From NCBI GenBank assembly GCA_031272885.1, contig JAISSX010000036.1, forward strand, positions 1 through 64,000: a DNA stretch of 64,000 nucleotides, in the 5' to 3' direction. The notes under the pieces are model-generated. The model saw only the letters and a list, made by a program, of their open reading frames with translations, did no database searches and was not told the origin of the DNA. This DNA comes from Bifidobacteriaceae bacterium (GTDB taxonomy: Bacteria > Actinomycetota > Actinomycetes > Actinomycetales > WQXJ01). This document shows, piece by piece, positions 46,759-55,009 of this stretch (positions within the stretch are counted from its first letter, which is position 1; each line of letters begins with the position of its first letter). A program made the position numbers and the translations under genes.

Positions 46759-48730
46759 CTTGGCCCCCCGTTCCGGCCGGCGCTGCCTGAACTACCGTTG
46801 TTGCCTGGCCAGCCAGGAGACAGCGCGAGAAGCGCCCGGGCGCTACCGCCACCAAGGGCACGGCGGCGGTGCGGCAGGCCGCGGCCGCCAGCGGGCAGCG
46901 ACCCTGGAAATGGCAGCCCACGGGCCAGTCGGGCGGCGCCGGCACGGTGCCTTCGAGGGACGGCAGGGGCTGCCCGCGCCGACCGCGATGCGGATCGGAT
47001 CGCAAGAGGGCCTGGGTGTAGGGGTGGGCGGGGTCCCGCACGATCGGTGTAATGGGGGATTCCTCCACTACCTCGCCGGCATACATCACCACGGCCCGGG
47101 AGCACAGGTCCGCCAGCAGGCCCCAGTTGTGGGTGATCAGCAGGATGGCAGTGCCGCCGGCCCGCAGGTCGCGCAGCAGGTCGAGGATCTCGGCTTGGAC
47201 GGTGACGTCGAGGGCGGTGGTGGGTTCATCAGCGATGATGATGTCCGGCTTGGCCGCCAGGGCGGCGGCGATGCCGACCCGTTGCGCCATGCCGCCGGAC
47301 AGTTGGTGGGGATAGCTCTTGGCCACGCGGGCCGGGTCCGGCAAACGCACCAGGGCGAACAGTTCAAGGGCCCGCCGCTTCGCTTCCTTGCGGGAACAAC
47401 CGGTGTGCAACCGCACCACTTGGGCCACCTGGGCGCCGGCCGTGTAAACAGGGTCAAGGCTGGAAATGGGGTCTTGGGAGATCCAGCCCACCCGGGCCCC
47501 GCGGATGGCGCGCAGTGCAGCCGGGGAAGCCTTGGTCAGGTCTTGGCCGTCGAAGAAGACACGGCCGGCGGTCACCCGGCCACCACCGGGCAGCATGCCG
47601 AACAGGGCGCTGGCGGTGATCGACTTACCACACCCGGATTCGCCGACAATGCCAACGGCTTCTCCCGGCATCACGTCGAAGGTCACGTCCCTGACCGTCA
47701 CGGTGGCCCGGCCCGCCATCGGCAGAGTCACCGTCAGGCCGCGCACCGACAGCAGGGCGCCCTCGGTGGGCTCTTGGCCGGCCGTTACCGCTGCGGTTGC
47801 AGCCTGGGTGGCCGATGGCGCCTGGCGCCGGCCCGGGCTGCGCACCACGGCCGCGGCGTGGGCCTCTTCGGCGGCGTCCCGAATGCCGTCCCCGATGGTG
47901 CTGAGGGCCAGGACGAAGACGATGATGATGCCGCCCGATGGCACCAACAGCCACGGGTTGAGACCGATGTTTCGTGAAGCCTCGCCCACCAGCGAGCCCC
48001 AACTCGATTCCTTGGTGCCAACGCCAAGGAAGCCCAAGCCGGTCTCCATCAGAACGGCCGTGGCCGCGAAGACGGAGACCTGCACCAGGATGACCCCGGC
48101 CACGCGCGGCAACACGTGACGCAGAATGATGACGCCGTCCTTCAGGCCGGAGGTGATGGCGGCCCGGACAAACAGTTCTTGGCGCACCCCCATGGCAGCG
48201 GATCGCACCACTCGGGCCAGACCCGGCGCGCCGAGCAGGCCGAACGCCACCATGGCGGCGGTCTCGTTGTGGCTGAACACGGCCAGGACGGCCAAGGTGA
48301 CGATGATGCTGGGCACCGCGAAGGCGACATCGGCCGATTTGAGCACCAGCCAATCGAAAACGCCGCCCTTGTACCCGGCCAGGATGCCCAGTGGCACGCC
48401 GCAAGCCAGGTAGACCACCATGGCGATCAGGACAACGGTCAGCGTCACGCGGCCGCCGAAGACCAGCCGAGCAAACACATCCAGACCCAGTTCGCCGGTG
48501 CCAAGCCAGTGGCTGGCCGAGGGGCCCTTGAGGGCATGTAGCAGGTCCTGCTGTTCAGGGCCGTAGGGTGAGATGACACTCGCCAGCGCGGCGCACAGCA
48601 CTATGACGGCCAGCACCGCCAACGCCACCACCACGGCCGGGCGCCGCAGCAGCAGGCGGGCGATGCCGGGCCGCGCCTGCGGGCGGGCGGCGCCAGGCTG
48701 GGTGCCAGGTTGGACAGCGGGGCCGCTCAC
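46748..48730 (-). CDS. ABC transporter permease-ATPase fusion (DppC-DppD)
   Basis: A 660-residue fusion. Residues about 1-305 are a DppC-type permease with six helices and the coupling EAA loop (RAAITSGLKDGVIILRHVLPR). After an Ala-rich linker, residues about 335-660 are a DppD ATPase (GESGCGKSI, QDPISSLDP, LSGGMAQRV, IIADEPTTALD, THNWG). Such fusions are known in actinobacterial peptide importers. The GTG start overlaps the DppB stop (GTGA). Confidence 0.94.
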   Translation of the reverse strand: MSGPAVQPGTQPGAARPQARPGIARLLLRRPAVVVALAVLAVIVLCAALASVISPYGPEQQDLLHALKGPSASHWLGTGELGLDVFARLVFGGRVTLTVVLIAMVVYLACGVPLGILAGYKGGVFDWLVLKSADVAFAVPSIIVTLAVLAVFSHNETAAMVAFGLLGAPGLARVVRSAAMGVRQELFVRAAITSGLKDGVIILRHVLPRVAGVILVQVSVFAATAVLMETGLGFLGVGTKESSWGSLVGEASRNIGLNPWLLVPSGGIIIVFVLALSTIGDGIRDAAEEAHAAAVVRSPGRRQAPSATQAATAAVTAGQEPTEGALLSVRGLTVTLPMAGRATVTVRDVTFDVMPGEAVGIVGESGCGKSITASALFGMLPGGGRVTAGRVFFDGQDLTKASPAALRAIRGARVGWISQDPISSLDPVYTAGAQVAQVVRLHTGCSRKEAKRRALELFALVRLPDPARVAKSYPHQLSGGMAQRVGIAAALAAKPDIIIADEPTTALDVTVQAEILDLLRDLRAGGTAILLITHNWGLLADLCSRAVVMYAGEVVEESPITPIVRDPAHPYTQALLRSDPHRGRRGQPLPSLEGTVPAPPDWPVGCHFQGRCPLAAAACRTAAVPLVAVAPGRFSRCLLAGQATTVVQAAPAGTGGQDGG

Positions 48731-49668
48731 CGTGTCCTCACCTTCGGGTTGACCAGCGCATACAGCACTTCGATCACCAGGTTGACCACAATCACGAAGA
48801 CGGTGAAGACCACGGCCACACCCTGCATGGTGGTGATGTCCTGCCCGGCGGCAGCCGAGACGGCCAGGCCGCCCAGGCCAGGCATGGCAAAGACGTTCTC
48901 GATCAGAACACTGCCGCCGAACATGCCCACCACCACGATGCCCAGTACCGTGATGATCGGGGCGGCGGCGTTGCGCAACACGTGCTTGACAATGATGGTG
49001 CGCTCGGCGAAGCCGCGTGCCCGCAAAGCCCGCACATAGTCGCGGCCCAGTTCGGACAAGACGCCGTTGCGCGTCTGTTTGGCCACGGGCGCGGCGCAGG
49101 ACAAGCCCAGGGCCATGACCGGCAGCACCAGGCCCATAAACCACTTGCCGGGCGACTGGGAGAAGGGGGTGTAACCGATGGCCGGGAATAGGCGCAGCTT
49201 GACCGCGAAGACCATCGACAGGACCAGGGCGAACCAGTAGACGGGGATGGCCATGCCCAACATGGCGGTGCCGTCGATCAACCGGCCCAGCCAACCACCC
49301 TTGAGGGCACTGAAAACGCCACAGGTGACACCCACCAGGCCGGTCACAATGAAGGCCCCAGCAATCAGGCTGAGCGTGACCGCCAGGCGATCACCCACCT
49401 GGCCACTGACGGAGACGCTGGAGGTGATGGAGTCTCCCAGGTCGCCTGTCACTGCGCCTTTGAGCCAGTCCCAGTACCGCACTGGCAGCGGCCGGTTCAC
49501 GCCCAGGGCCTCGTTCATGGCAGCGACCTTGTCTGGGTCGGCTGTTTGGCCAAGGATGGTGCGCCCCGGATCGCCCGGGATCAGAGCGGTCAAGAGGAAG
49601 GTCAGCAGCGAGACGATGAACAGCACCGGGATGGCGCTGACCGCCCATCGCACCAAGATCTGCCGCAT
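48727..49668 (-). CDS. ABC transporter permease, DppB type
   Basis: A 313-residue permease with six helices. The N-terminal pattern LTALIPGDPGRTILGQ and the cytosolic loop RNGVLSELGRDYVRALRARGFAERTII (quoted in part) are diagnostic of peptide/nickel-type BPD permeases. The ATG follows a near-perfect GGAGGTGA. Full length, unlike the DppB remnant at 57449. Confidence 0.95.
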   Translation of the reverse strand: MRQILVRWAVSAIPVLFIVSLLTFLLTALIPGDPGRTILGQTADPDKVAAMNEALGVNRPLPVRYWDWLKGAVTGDLGDSITSSVSVSGQVGDRLAVTLSLIAGAFIVTGLVGVTCGVFSALKGGWLGRLIDGTAMLGMAIPVYWFALVLSMVFAVKLRLFPAIGYTPFSQSPGKWFMGLVLPVMALGLSCAAPVAKQTRNGVLSELGRDYVRALRARGFAERTIIVKHVLRNAAAPIITVLGIVVVGMFGGSVLIENVFAMPGLGGLAVSAAAGQDITTMQGVAVVFTVFVIVVNLVIEVLYALVNPKVRTR

Positions 49669-49699
49669 CGCTGCGTCACCTCCTTCCCCTCAATGATGG

Positions 49700-49745
49700 G
49701 GTGGCGACCCGCGGAACCGGGCTGCGGCATCGACGGGCCGCCACC
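49700..49745 (-). other. Intercistronic hairpin between binding protein and permease
   Basis: GGTGGCG and CGCCACC arms (49700-49706 and 49739-49745) can pair in the mRNA. Such stems often protect the 3' end of the binding-protein message and keep it in excess of the permease. Confidence 0.45.
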
Positions 49746-49767
49746 ATAGCTGTGCTGTACTGGCTAG

Positions 49768-51489
49768 CTACCCGGCGAGGTAGTAGTCGAGCGGGTTGGC
49801 CAGGCCGCTGGAGGGCGCCATGGCCACGCCCTGGATGTCGGGCCGCACAAAGTAGACCCGAGAAGAGTAGGTGACGGGGGCAAACCAGGCGTTGTCCACC
49901 ACCCACTCGTTGATCTGGCGCTCGATGGCGGCCACCTGGCTGGAGTCGGTGTTGGCCACCTGGGCGCACAGACCGTCCAGTTCTTCGTTGACGCTGCCCA
50001 GCGGGTTCAGTATCTTTTCGCCGGTTGGCAGCAGGGCCTGCTGGCAGAAAAGGTAAGCCGACGGGAAGGCGCTGATGCCCTGCACCCCAACCGGATACTC
50101 GCCGCTGACGGCTTTGCCCACCCAAGTGGGAGCCTCGGATTCGATGGTCAGATTGAGGCTGATTCCAACCTCTTCGAGTTGGGCCGCCATGGCTTTGGCC
50201 ACGGTGTCGAAACCGGCGATGCTGGCCGTAATCAGTTCGGCCTCGAAGCCGTCCGGGTAGCCGGCCTCGGCCAGTAGCGACTTGGCCTTCTCCGGGTCAT
50301 AGGGATAGGCCGCCGCCGCGGTGTCCGAATAGGAGGCCGTGCCTGGCAGAACCAGTTGAGTAGTGGGATACGAACCCTCACCCAGGAGGGCGGTGCCGAT
50401 GGCGTCGCGGTCGATGGCGTAGTTGATGGCTTGGCGCACCCGCACGTCGCCGAGTGGTTCGACGATGGCGCCGTCACGGTCAAACAGGATCATGCCCAAC
50501 GACAACGTGGGATTGTTGACCGTGTAGAGGCCGGCCTGTTCGGCCTGGGCCGCCACCGTGTAGTCGCCGGTGAAAACGTCGATTTGACCGGTGCTGGCGG
50601 CGTTGACGGCCGTCTGCTGGTCGGAGATCAGTTGCATCACGATGGTCTGGAAGTGCTGGCGCGACGGGTCGAAGTAGTTGGGGTTGGCAGTGTAGGTGTA
50701 ATGGTCACCCGCGACCGACTGCTCAGGGTCGTAGATGTAAGCGCCGGCGCCTTGCGAAACGTGGTCGGCATCCAGCGAGTCTGGGTCGGCCAGGCCGGTG
50801 GGGCTGATGATGGCGCCGGCGGCCCAGCCCTGCGACAGCATGGTGGGCAGGAGTGGGTTGGCTGAGGCCAGTTTGATCGAGACGGTGTAGTCGCCCGTCG
50901 CCGTGATTTCGGCCCCGGCCAGGGTGGTGGACCGTGTGCCGCCGGCATCGCGGACGTACTCCAGCGAGGCTTTGACGGCAGCGGCGTTGACCGGCGAACC
51001 GTCAGTGAAGACGGCGTCCTGGCGCAGCGTCAAGTCGAGTTGAGTGTTGCCTTCGCCAACAAACTCCCACGACTCCGCCAGGGCGGGCTTGATCTCGCCG
51101 TTGGCGTCCTCATAGGTCAAGGACTCATAGGCCAGCAGGACGAAGTCCGTGTTCTGATCGGCCAAGGCCGGGTTCAGCGAGTTGGGCGGCTGTTGTTCAG
51201 CCACGTGCAAGGTGTCACCTTGGGTGGCAGCGGGGGTGGTGTCGCCACCCGCCTCGCCGGCGGTCTCGCCGCCGGCGTCGCCGGCCGGGGTACTGCCTTC
51301 GGCCGTGGCGGTACCGCTGTCCTGGGTGCTGGCCGTGCCCGATGACGTGCCGCTGGTATCGTCATCGCCGCAGCCGGCCAGGGTCAGGATCATGGCGGCC
51401 GCGGCCAGAGCCGGAATCAGGCGGCCGGTGCGCCGGCCCCTGTGCGGCAGGCTCTGCTGTGGGCAGGTTGGTTGTGTACTGGGCGACAT
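49768..51489 (-). CDS. ABC transporter substrate-binding lipoprotein (peptide/nickel family)
   Basis: A 573-residue SBP family 5 lipoprotein: lipobox LAGC at about residues 36-39, an acidic/Thr linker, then the binding fold (LNPALADQNTDFVLLAYESLTYED near the start of the mature domain). Family members bind peptides, but also opines, sugars and plant-derived molecules; the ligand cannot be read from the sequence. First gene of the importer run. The start follows AAAGGA. Confidence 0.93.
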   Translation of the reverse strand: MSPSTQPTCPQQSLPHRGRRTGRLIPALAAAAMILTLAGCGDDDTSGTSSGTASTQDSGTATAEGSTPAGDAGGETAGEAGGDTTPAATQGDTLHVAEQQPPNSLNPALADQNTDFVLLAYESLTYEDANGEIKPALAESWEFVGEGNTQLDLTLRQDAVFTDGSPVNAAAVKASLEYVRDAGGTRSTTLAGAEITATGDYTVSIKLASANPLLPTMLSQGWAAGAIISPTGLADPDSLDADHVSQGAGAYIYDPEQSVAGDHYTYTANPNYFDPSRQHFQTIVMQLISDQQTAVNAASTGQIDVFTGDYTVAAQAEQAGLYTVNNPTLSLGMILFDRDGAIVEPLGDVRVRQAINYAIDRDAIGTALLGEGSYPTTQLVLPGTASYSDTAAAAYPYDPEKAKSLLAEAGYPDGFEAELITASIAGFDTVAKAMAAQLEEVGISLNLTIESEAPTWVGKAVSGEYPVGVQGISAFPSAYLFCQQALLPTGEKILNPLGSVNEELDGLCAQVANTDSSQVAAIERQINEWVVDNAWFAPVTYSSRVYFVRPDIQGVAMAPSSGLANPLDYYLAG

Positions 51490-51513
51490 CGCCGTTCCTT
51501 TCGTGGAGAGTTG

Positions 51514-52197
51514 TCAGGCTGCCTTGCGGCAGATGAACAGGTAAGTTGCCAGCGAGTGCCAGGCAATCTGAAGGTCGGTGAACTTGGCGGCTCTGAGGGC
51601 CGCCAGGTGCTGTTCGAGTGTGGCAATGGGGCGGTCGTGGTGGGGCGGAGGGCCTTCCCACAGCACGTGATAGCCGGGCCAGGCGTTTAGCACGCGCTGT
51701 TCCTCGGCCGGGTCAGTGAAACCAACGTGTTCCAGGTGCACCAGGCAGCCGCCGGGTGCCAGCAGGCTGTGGGCGGCGGCGTAGACCTCGGCGGTACCGG
51801 CCGCGTCCCGGTGCGATGACACCCACGACGTGATCAGAACGTTCGTGTCCTGAGGAATTGAGCCGTCGGTCAGATCGCGCCCGGGGCAACCGATGCGGTA
51901 GGTGACCCGCGGGCCGTAGGGGGCCAACCGTTCCTCGGCCACGGGCCGGGTGCCTTCACCGGCATCGGTCCATTGGCCGGCGGCGCGGGGAAACTGGGCC
52001 AGAAAGGCCTCAAGGAATTCACCTTGAAAGGCGCCTAGATCCACCACCAGGCCCGGTTCTGGCTGGGCTTGGGCCACCAGTGTGGCGGCCAGACGGCGTG
52101 GCCGGGCCAGCCTGTCACCCAGCGCCTCGAACGGCACTAGCGGCCTGGTTAGGGCTGGCAGCAACGTTGGGTCACGTAGCTGGCTGAGGCGGGTCAT
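51514..52197 (-). CDS. Class I SAM-dependent methyltransferase-like protein
   Basis: A 227-residue protein with a Rossmann-type motif I (LVVDLGAFQGEFLEAF) and a post-motif strand LAPGGCLVHLEHVGFT typical of methyltransferases. It lies 24 bases upstream of the binding-protein gene and shares its promoter. The acceptor is unknown, and its place in an ascorbate-type cluster is unexplained. Confidence 0.7.
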   Translation of the reverse strand: MTRLSQLRDPTLLPALTRPLVPFEALGDRLARPRRLAATLVAQAQPEPGLVVDLGAFQGEFLEAFLAQFPRAAGQWTDAGEGTRPVAEERLAPYGPRVTYRIGCPGRDLTDGSIPQDTNVLITSWVSSHRDAAGTAEVYAAAHSLLAPGGCLVHLEHVGFTDPAEEQRVLNAWPGYHVLWEGPPPHHDRPIATLEQHLAALRAAKFTDLQIAWHSLATYLFICRKAA

Positions 52198-52247
52198 GGC
52201 GCTCCCTTGCATCCGGCATCAACGGCGGAACTGTTGTTACACCTCGT

Positions 52248-52275
52248 AAACTAGCCAACCCAGAACTAATGTCAA
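52248..52275 (-). promoter_or_regulatory. Sigma-70-type promoter of the importer operon
   Basis: On the minus strand TTGACA (52275-52270) and TAGTTT (52253-52248) are 16 bases apart, the best promoter match in the window. Transcription would start about 45 bases before the methyltransferase-like gene. Confidence 0.65.
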
Positions 52276-52315
52276 TCCAAGACGAACGGATGTTCAGAGG
52301 GCAGGAGCGCGTCGG

Positions 52316-53332
52316 TCAGGCCGGCCGTGGCTGTTTCGGTGACGGCCGGCCGGCGCTGAGAGGCCACAGTTCGTCCGCCTGCTGCAGGATGCGGGCGGCC
52401 GCCTTGTCATCCGTAATCAAGGTGTCATAGAAGCCGCCCCGAGCCGCCGCCACCATCGCCTGGGCCTTGGCGGCGCCTCCCGCCATGGCCACCACGCGAG
52501 GGATGCGGCGCAGGGCACCGAGGCCAATCCCGACCACCCGATTATTGATGTCGATGTCCAACCGCCTGCCCTGGGCATCAAAGTGTTCGCCGCAAATGTG
52601 GCCCACCCCGCCCGCAGCGCGGATAGCCGAAGCTTCCTTCCCGCTCAACAAGCCGTCAAACAGCGGGCTGCGGTCACGCGGGTCCAACGTGCCGATGCCG
52701 ATCAGGGCTACGTCGGCCCTGGTGGCCAATTGCAGAATTTGGGCCAGGCTGCGGTCGCGCATCAACACGTCCCTGGTGTGGGCGTCATCCACCACCAACG
52801 GCACATGTAGGTAGCGGCAGGTGGCCTCGTAAGCCTTGGCCAGAGCCCGCGCAATGCCTGGTGAATCGGTGTTCAGGTTCTCCGCCGCCATGGCACCGAT
52901 GATCTGCACCACCTCTAGGTGCTGGGCCCGGTTCGGCTCCAGGTACTTGGCCGTGGCGGCCAGGGCCCGGCCCTGTGACACCCCCACTGTCATGCCATCC
53001 TGAAGCAACACCTGGAGGTAGCCGGCGGCCGCTCGGCCCAGGTGCTCAACGCTGCCCGGGTCGCCGCGGGGCGCCACCACGACACGGCAATCGACCAGGC
53101 CGAGGCGGCGCACCAAGGCCCGCTCCAGGGCTTCCATGCGCTGCATGGGTACCCGGATTTCGATGCGCACAATGCCCTGTTCCTTGGCCGCCGCCAGCAT
53201 GCGCGACACGGTGGGGCGTGACTTACCCAACCGGCCGGCAATCTGTTCTTGCGACAAGTTCTCCTCGTAGTAGAGGCGAGCGGCCTGCACCAGACTCTGC
53301 AATTGGTCTTCCTGCGCCCTGGTCTTGACCAT
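52316..53332 (-). CDS. SorC/DeoR-type sugar-responsive regulator
   Basis: A 338-residue SorC-family regulator. The helix-turn-helix (about 20-55: YYEENLSQEQIAGRLGKSRPTVSRML) is followed by a sugar-phosphate-binding domain with GVSQGRAL and IIGAMAAENLN. These proteins sense phosphorylated sugars. The ATG follows AAGGAGG. It is divergent from ulaD, so it is the likely switch for both arms of the cluster; the effector would be a phosphorylated ascorbate intermediate. Confidence 0.9.
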   Translation of the reverse strand: MVKTRAQEDQLQSLVQAARLYYEENLSQEQIAGRLGKSRPTVSRMLAAAKEQGIVRIEIRVPMQRMEALERALVRRLGLVDCRVVVAPRGDPGSVEHLGRAAAGYLQVLLQDGMTVGVSQGRALAATAKYLEPNRAQHLEVVQIIGAMAAENLNTDSPGIARALAKAYEATCRYLHVPLVVDDAHTRDVLMRDRSLAQILQLATRADVALIGIGTLDPRDRSPLFDGLLSGKEASAIRAAGGVGHICGEHFDAQGRRLDIDINNRVVGIGLGALRRIPRVVAMAGGAAKAQAMVAAARGGFYDTLITDDKAAARILQQADELWPLSAGRPSPKQPRPA

Positions 53333-53375
53333 GTGGCCCTCCTTGGCCGTGTTTGGTGGCCTGCCCTGCCGGACC

Positions 53376-53461
53376 GTGAACACTTGCTCACTCGGGTTTG
53401 GTGGGCTCGCCGCTGTGGGCATAGTTTTTCAGACGTGCACACTCTACGCACATCTGTTCAC
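53376..53461. promoter_or_regulatory. sorC/ulaD divergent control region
   Basis: A rightward -10 TAGTTT (53422-53427) is followed by seven bases and the ulaD GTG at 53435 (leaderless). Inverted GTGAACA (53376) and TGTTCAC (53455) lie 79 bases apart and are candidate SorC half-sites able to support looping. Confidence 0.4.
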
Positions 53462-54127
53462 GAAGGCAAGCCGGGCGCCACCCCCCGCCAGGTCCAGTTG
53501 GCCCTGGACCTGCGCGCCACCGCCACCGCCCTTACTGCCCTTGAACAGGCCGCCGACGCCATCGACATCATCGAAGCCGGCACCGTCCTATGCCTCAGCG
53601 AAGGCATGCACGCCGTCCGCGCCATCCGGACCGCCTACCCGAACCACACGCTGCTGGCCGACATCAGAATTGCCGAAGCCGGTGCCCTGTTGTCCAAGCT
53701 GGCCTTCGAAGCCGGGGCCAATTGGGTGACGGTGGTCAGCGGAGCCGCCCCCGCCACCTTCGCCACCGTAGCCAAGGTGGCGGCTGAATGCGGTGGTGAG
53801 GTTCAGGTCGAACTATCGGAAGGCTGGACCTGGGACCTGGTGCAACGCTGCCGTGACCTCGGCATCGCCCAGTTCATCCTGCACCGCAGCCGCGACGCCG
53901 AAGCCGCCGGCAGCCTGGCCTGGCCGCCCGGCGACCTGGACGCCATCGAGCGCCTCCACGCCCTGGGGGGCAGGGTCAGTGTGACAGGCGGTCTGACCCC
54001 AACCACACTTGGCGACTTCGCCGGCCGGCCAGCCGAGATCTTCATTGCCGGCCGTGCCATCTACGGCGCCGACAACCCGGCCGCGGCCGCCCTAGCCTTT
54101 CGAGACGCGGTCCTAGCCATCCCATGA
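53435..54127 (+). CDS. ulaD: 3-keto-L-gulonate-6-phosphate decarboxylase
   Basis: A 230-residue OMP-decarboxylase-superfamily barrel that converts 3-keto-L-gulonate 6-phosphate to L-xylulose 5-phosphate. Metal-site residues E47 (DIIEAGT) and D76, and the H150/R153 pair (LHRSRDAEAAG), match E. coli UlaD with a constant offset of 14. The central D-x-K-x-x-D motif reads D-I-R-I-A-E: Lys64 is Arg78 and Asp67 is Glu81. The GTG is the only in-frame start near the family N-terminus and sits seven bases after a -10 box, adding about 18 residues. Its stop overlaps ulaE (ATGA). Confidence 0.88.
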   Translation: MHTLRTSVHEGKPGATPRQVQLALDLRATATALTALEQAADAIDIIEAGTVLCLSEGMHAVRAIRTAYPNHTLLADIRIAEAGALLSKLAFEAGANWVTVVSGAAPATFATVAKVAAECGGEVQVELSEGWTWDLVQRCRDLGIAQFILHRSRDAEAAGSLAWPPGDLDAIERLHALGGRVSVTGGLTPTTLGDFAGRPAEIFIAGRAIYGADNPAAAALAFRDAVLAIP

Positions 54128-55005
54128 GTACCCCGCCGGCCCGCCGCCAAGTCGGCATCTACGAGAAGGCCCTACCTCCGGTGGGCTGGCCGGCCCTGCT
54201 CGAAACCGCCAAAGCGGCCGGCTTCGACTTCATCGAAATGTCGATCGACGAATCGGACGAGCGGCTGGCCCGGCTCGACTGGCCAACCGAAACCCGCATT
54301 GCCATCCGCCACGCCATCGAGGCCACCGGTGTCAGGATCTACTCGATCTGCTTGTCCGCCCACCGCCGCTTCGGCCTGGGCAGCCGTGACCTTGAGGTGC
54401 GCACCAAGGCTCAGACCATCCTGCACCAGGCCATCGAACTGGCGGTCGACCTAGGTGTCCGCGTGATCCAGATCGCCGGCTACTTCGCCTACTACGAACC
54501 CCCAGATCCCCAGGCCCGGGCCCGCTACGTGGCCGGCCTGCGCCAGGGCCTTGACCTGGCGGCGCAACGCGGCGTCATGCTAGCGGTGGAGAACATCGAT
54601 ACCGCCGACATGGCCTCGGCCGATGACGCCTTGGCCCTGGTTGAAGAACTGGGCAGCCCCTGGTTCCAGGTCTACCCTGACGTGGGCAACTTCGCGGTCC
54701 ACGAACTGGATGTGGTGGCCAACCTGGCCAAAGTGGCTTCCCACTCGGTGGGCCTGCACCTGAAGGATGCCCGGCCCGGTGAGCCCCGCCGGGTCCAATA
54801 CGGCACCGGAGAGGTGCCGTTCGAGGCCGTCTTCGCCTGCCTGGGATCGTTGCCCTACGAGGGTCCGTTCACGCTCGAAATGTGGAATGACCGGCCCGAA
54901 CAGGCATTGGCCGCGGCCAGTGCGGCGGCTCACTGGATCAGATTGCAGATGGCGCCGGCCGATGTAACGCAGGCCTCTGAGCCGGCCGGCCCGAGAGGAG
55001 AATAG
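54124..55005 (+). CDS. ulaE: L-ribulose/L-xylulose-5-phosphate 3-epimerase UlaE
   Basis: A 293-residue xylose-isomerase-like barrel matching UlaE throughout: VGIYEKALPP, FDFIEMSIDESDERLARLDW, SICLSAHRRFGLGS, RVIQIAGY, YPDVGN and LEMWND. It converts L-xylulose 5-phosphate to L-ribulose 5-phosphate. The next enzyme, UlaF (4-epimerase), is not in the window and may be supplied by araD elsewhere. Confidence 0.95.
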   Translation: MSTPPARRQVGIYEKALPPVGWPALLETAKAAGFDFIEMSIDESDERLARLDWPTETRIAIRHAIEATGVRIYSICLSAHRRFGLGSRDLEVRTKAQTILHQAIELAVDLGVRVIQIAGYFAYYEPPDPQARARYVAGLRQGLDLAAQRGVMLAVENIDTADMASADDALALVEELGSPWFQVYPDVGNFAVHELDVVANLAKVASHSVGLHLKDARPGEPRRVQYGTGEVPFEAVFACLGSLPYEGPFTLEMWNDRPEQALAAASAAAHWIRLQMAPADVTQASEPAGPRGE

Positions 55006-55009
55006 TGCC

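Noticed and set aside
46748-48730. Permease-ATPase fusion as a novelty
   Set aside because: DppC-DppD fusions are already known in actinobacterial peptide importers.
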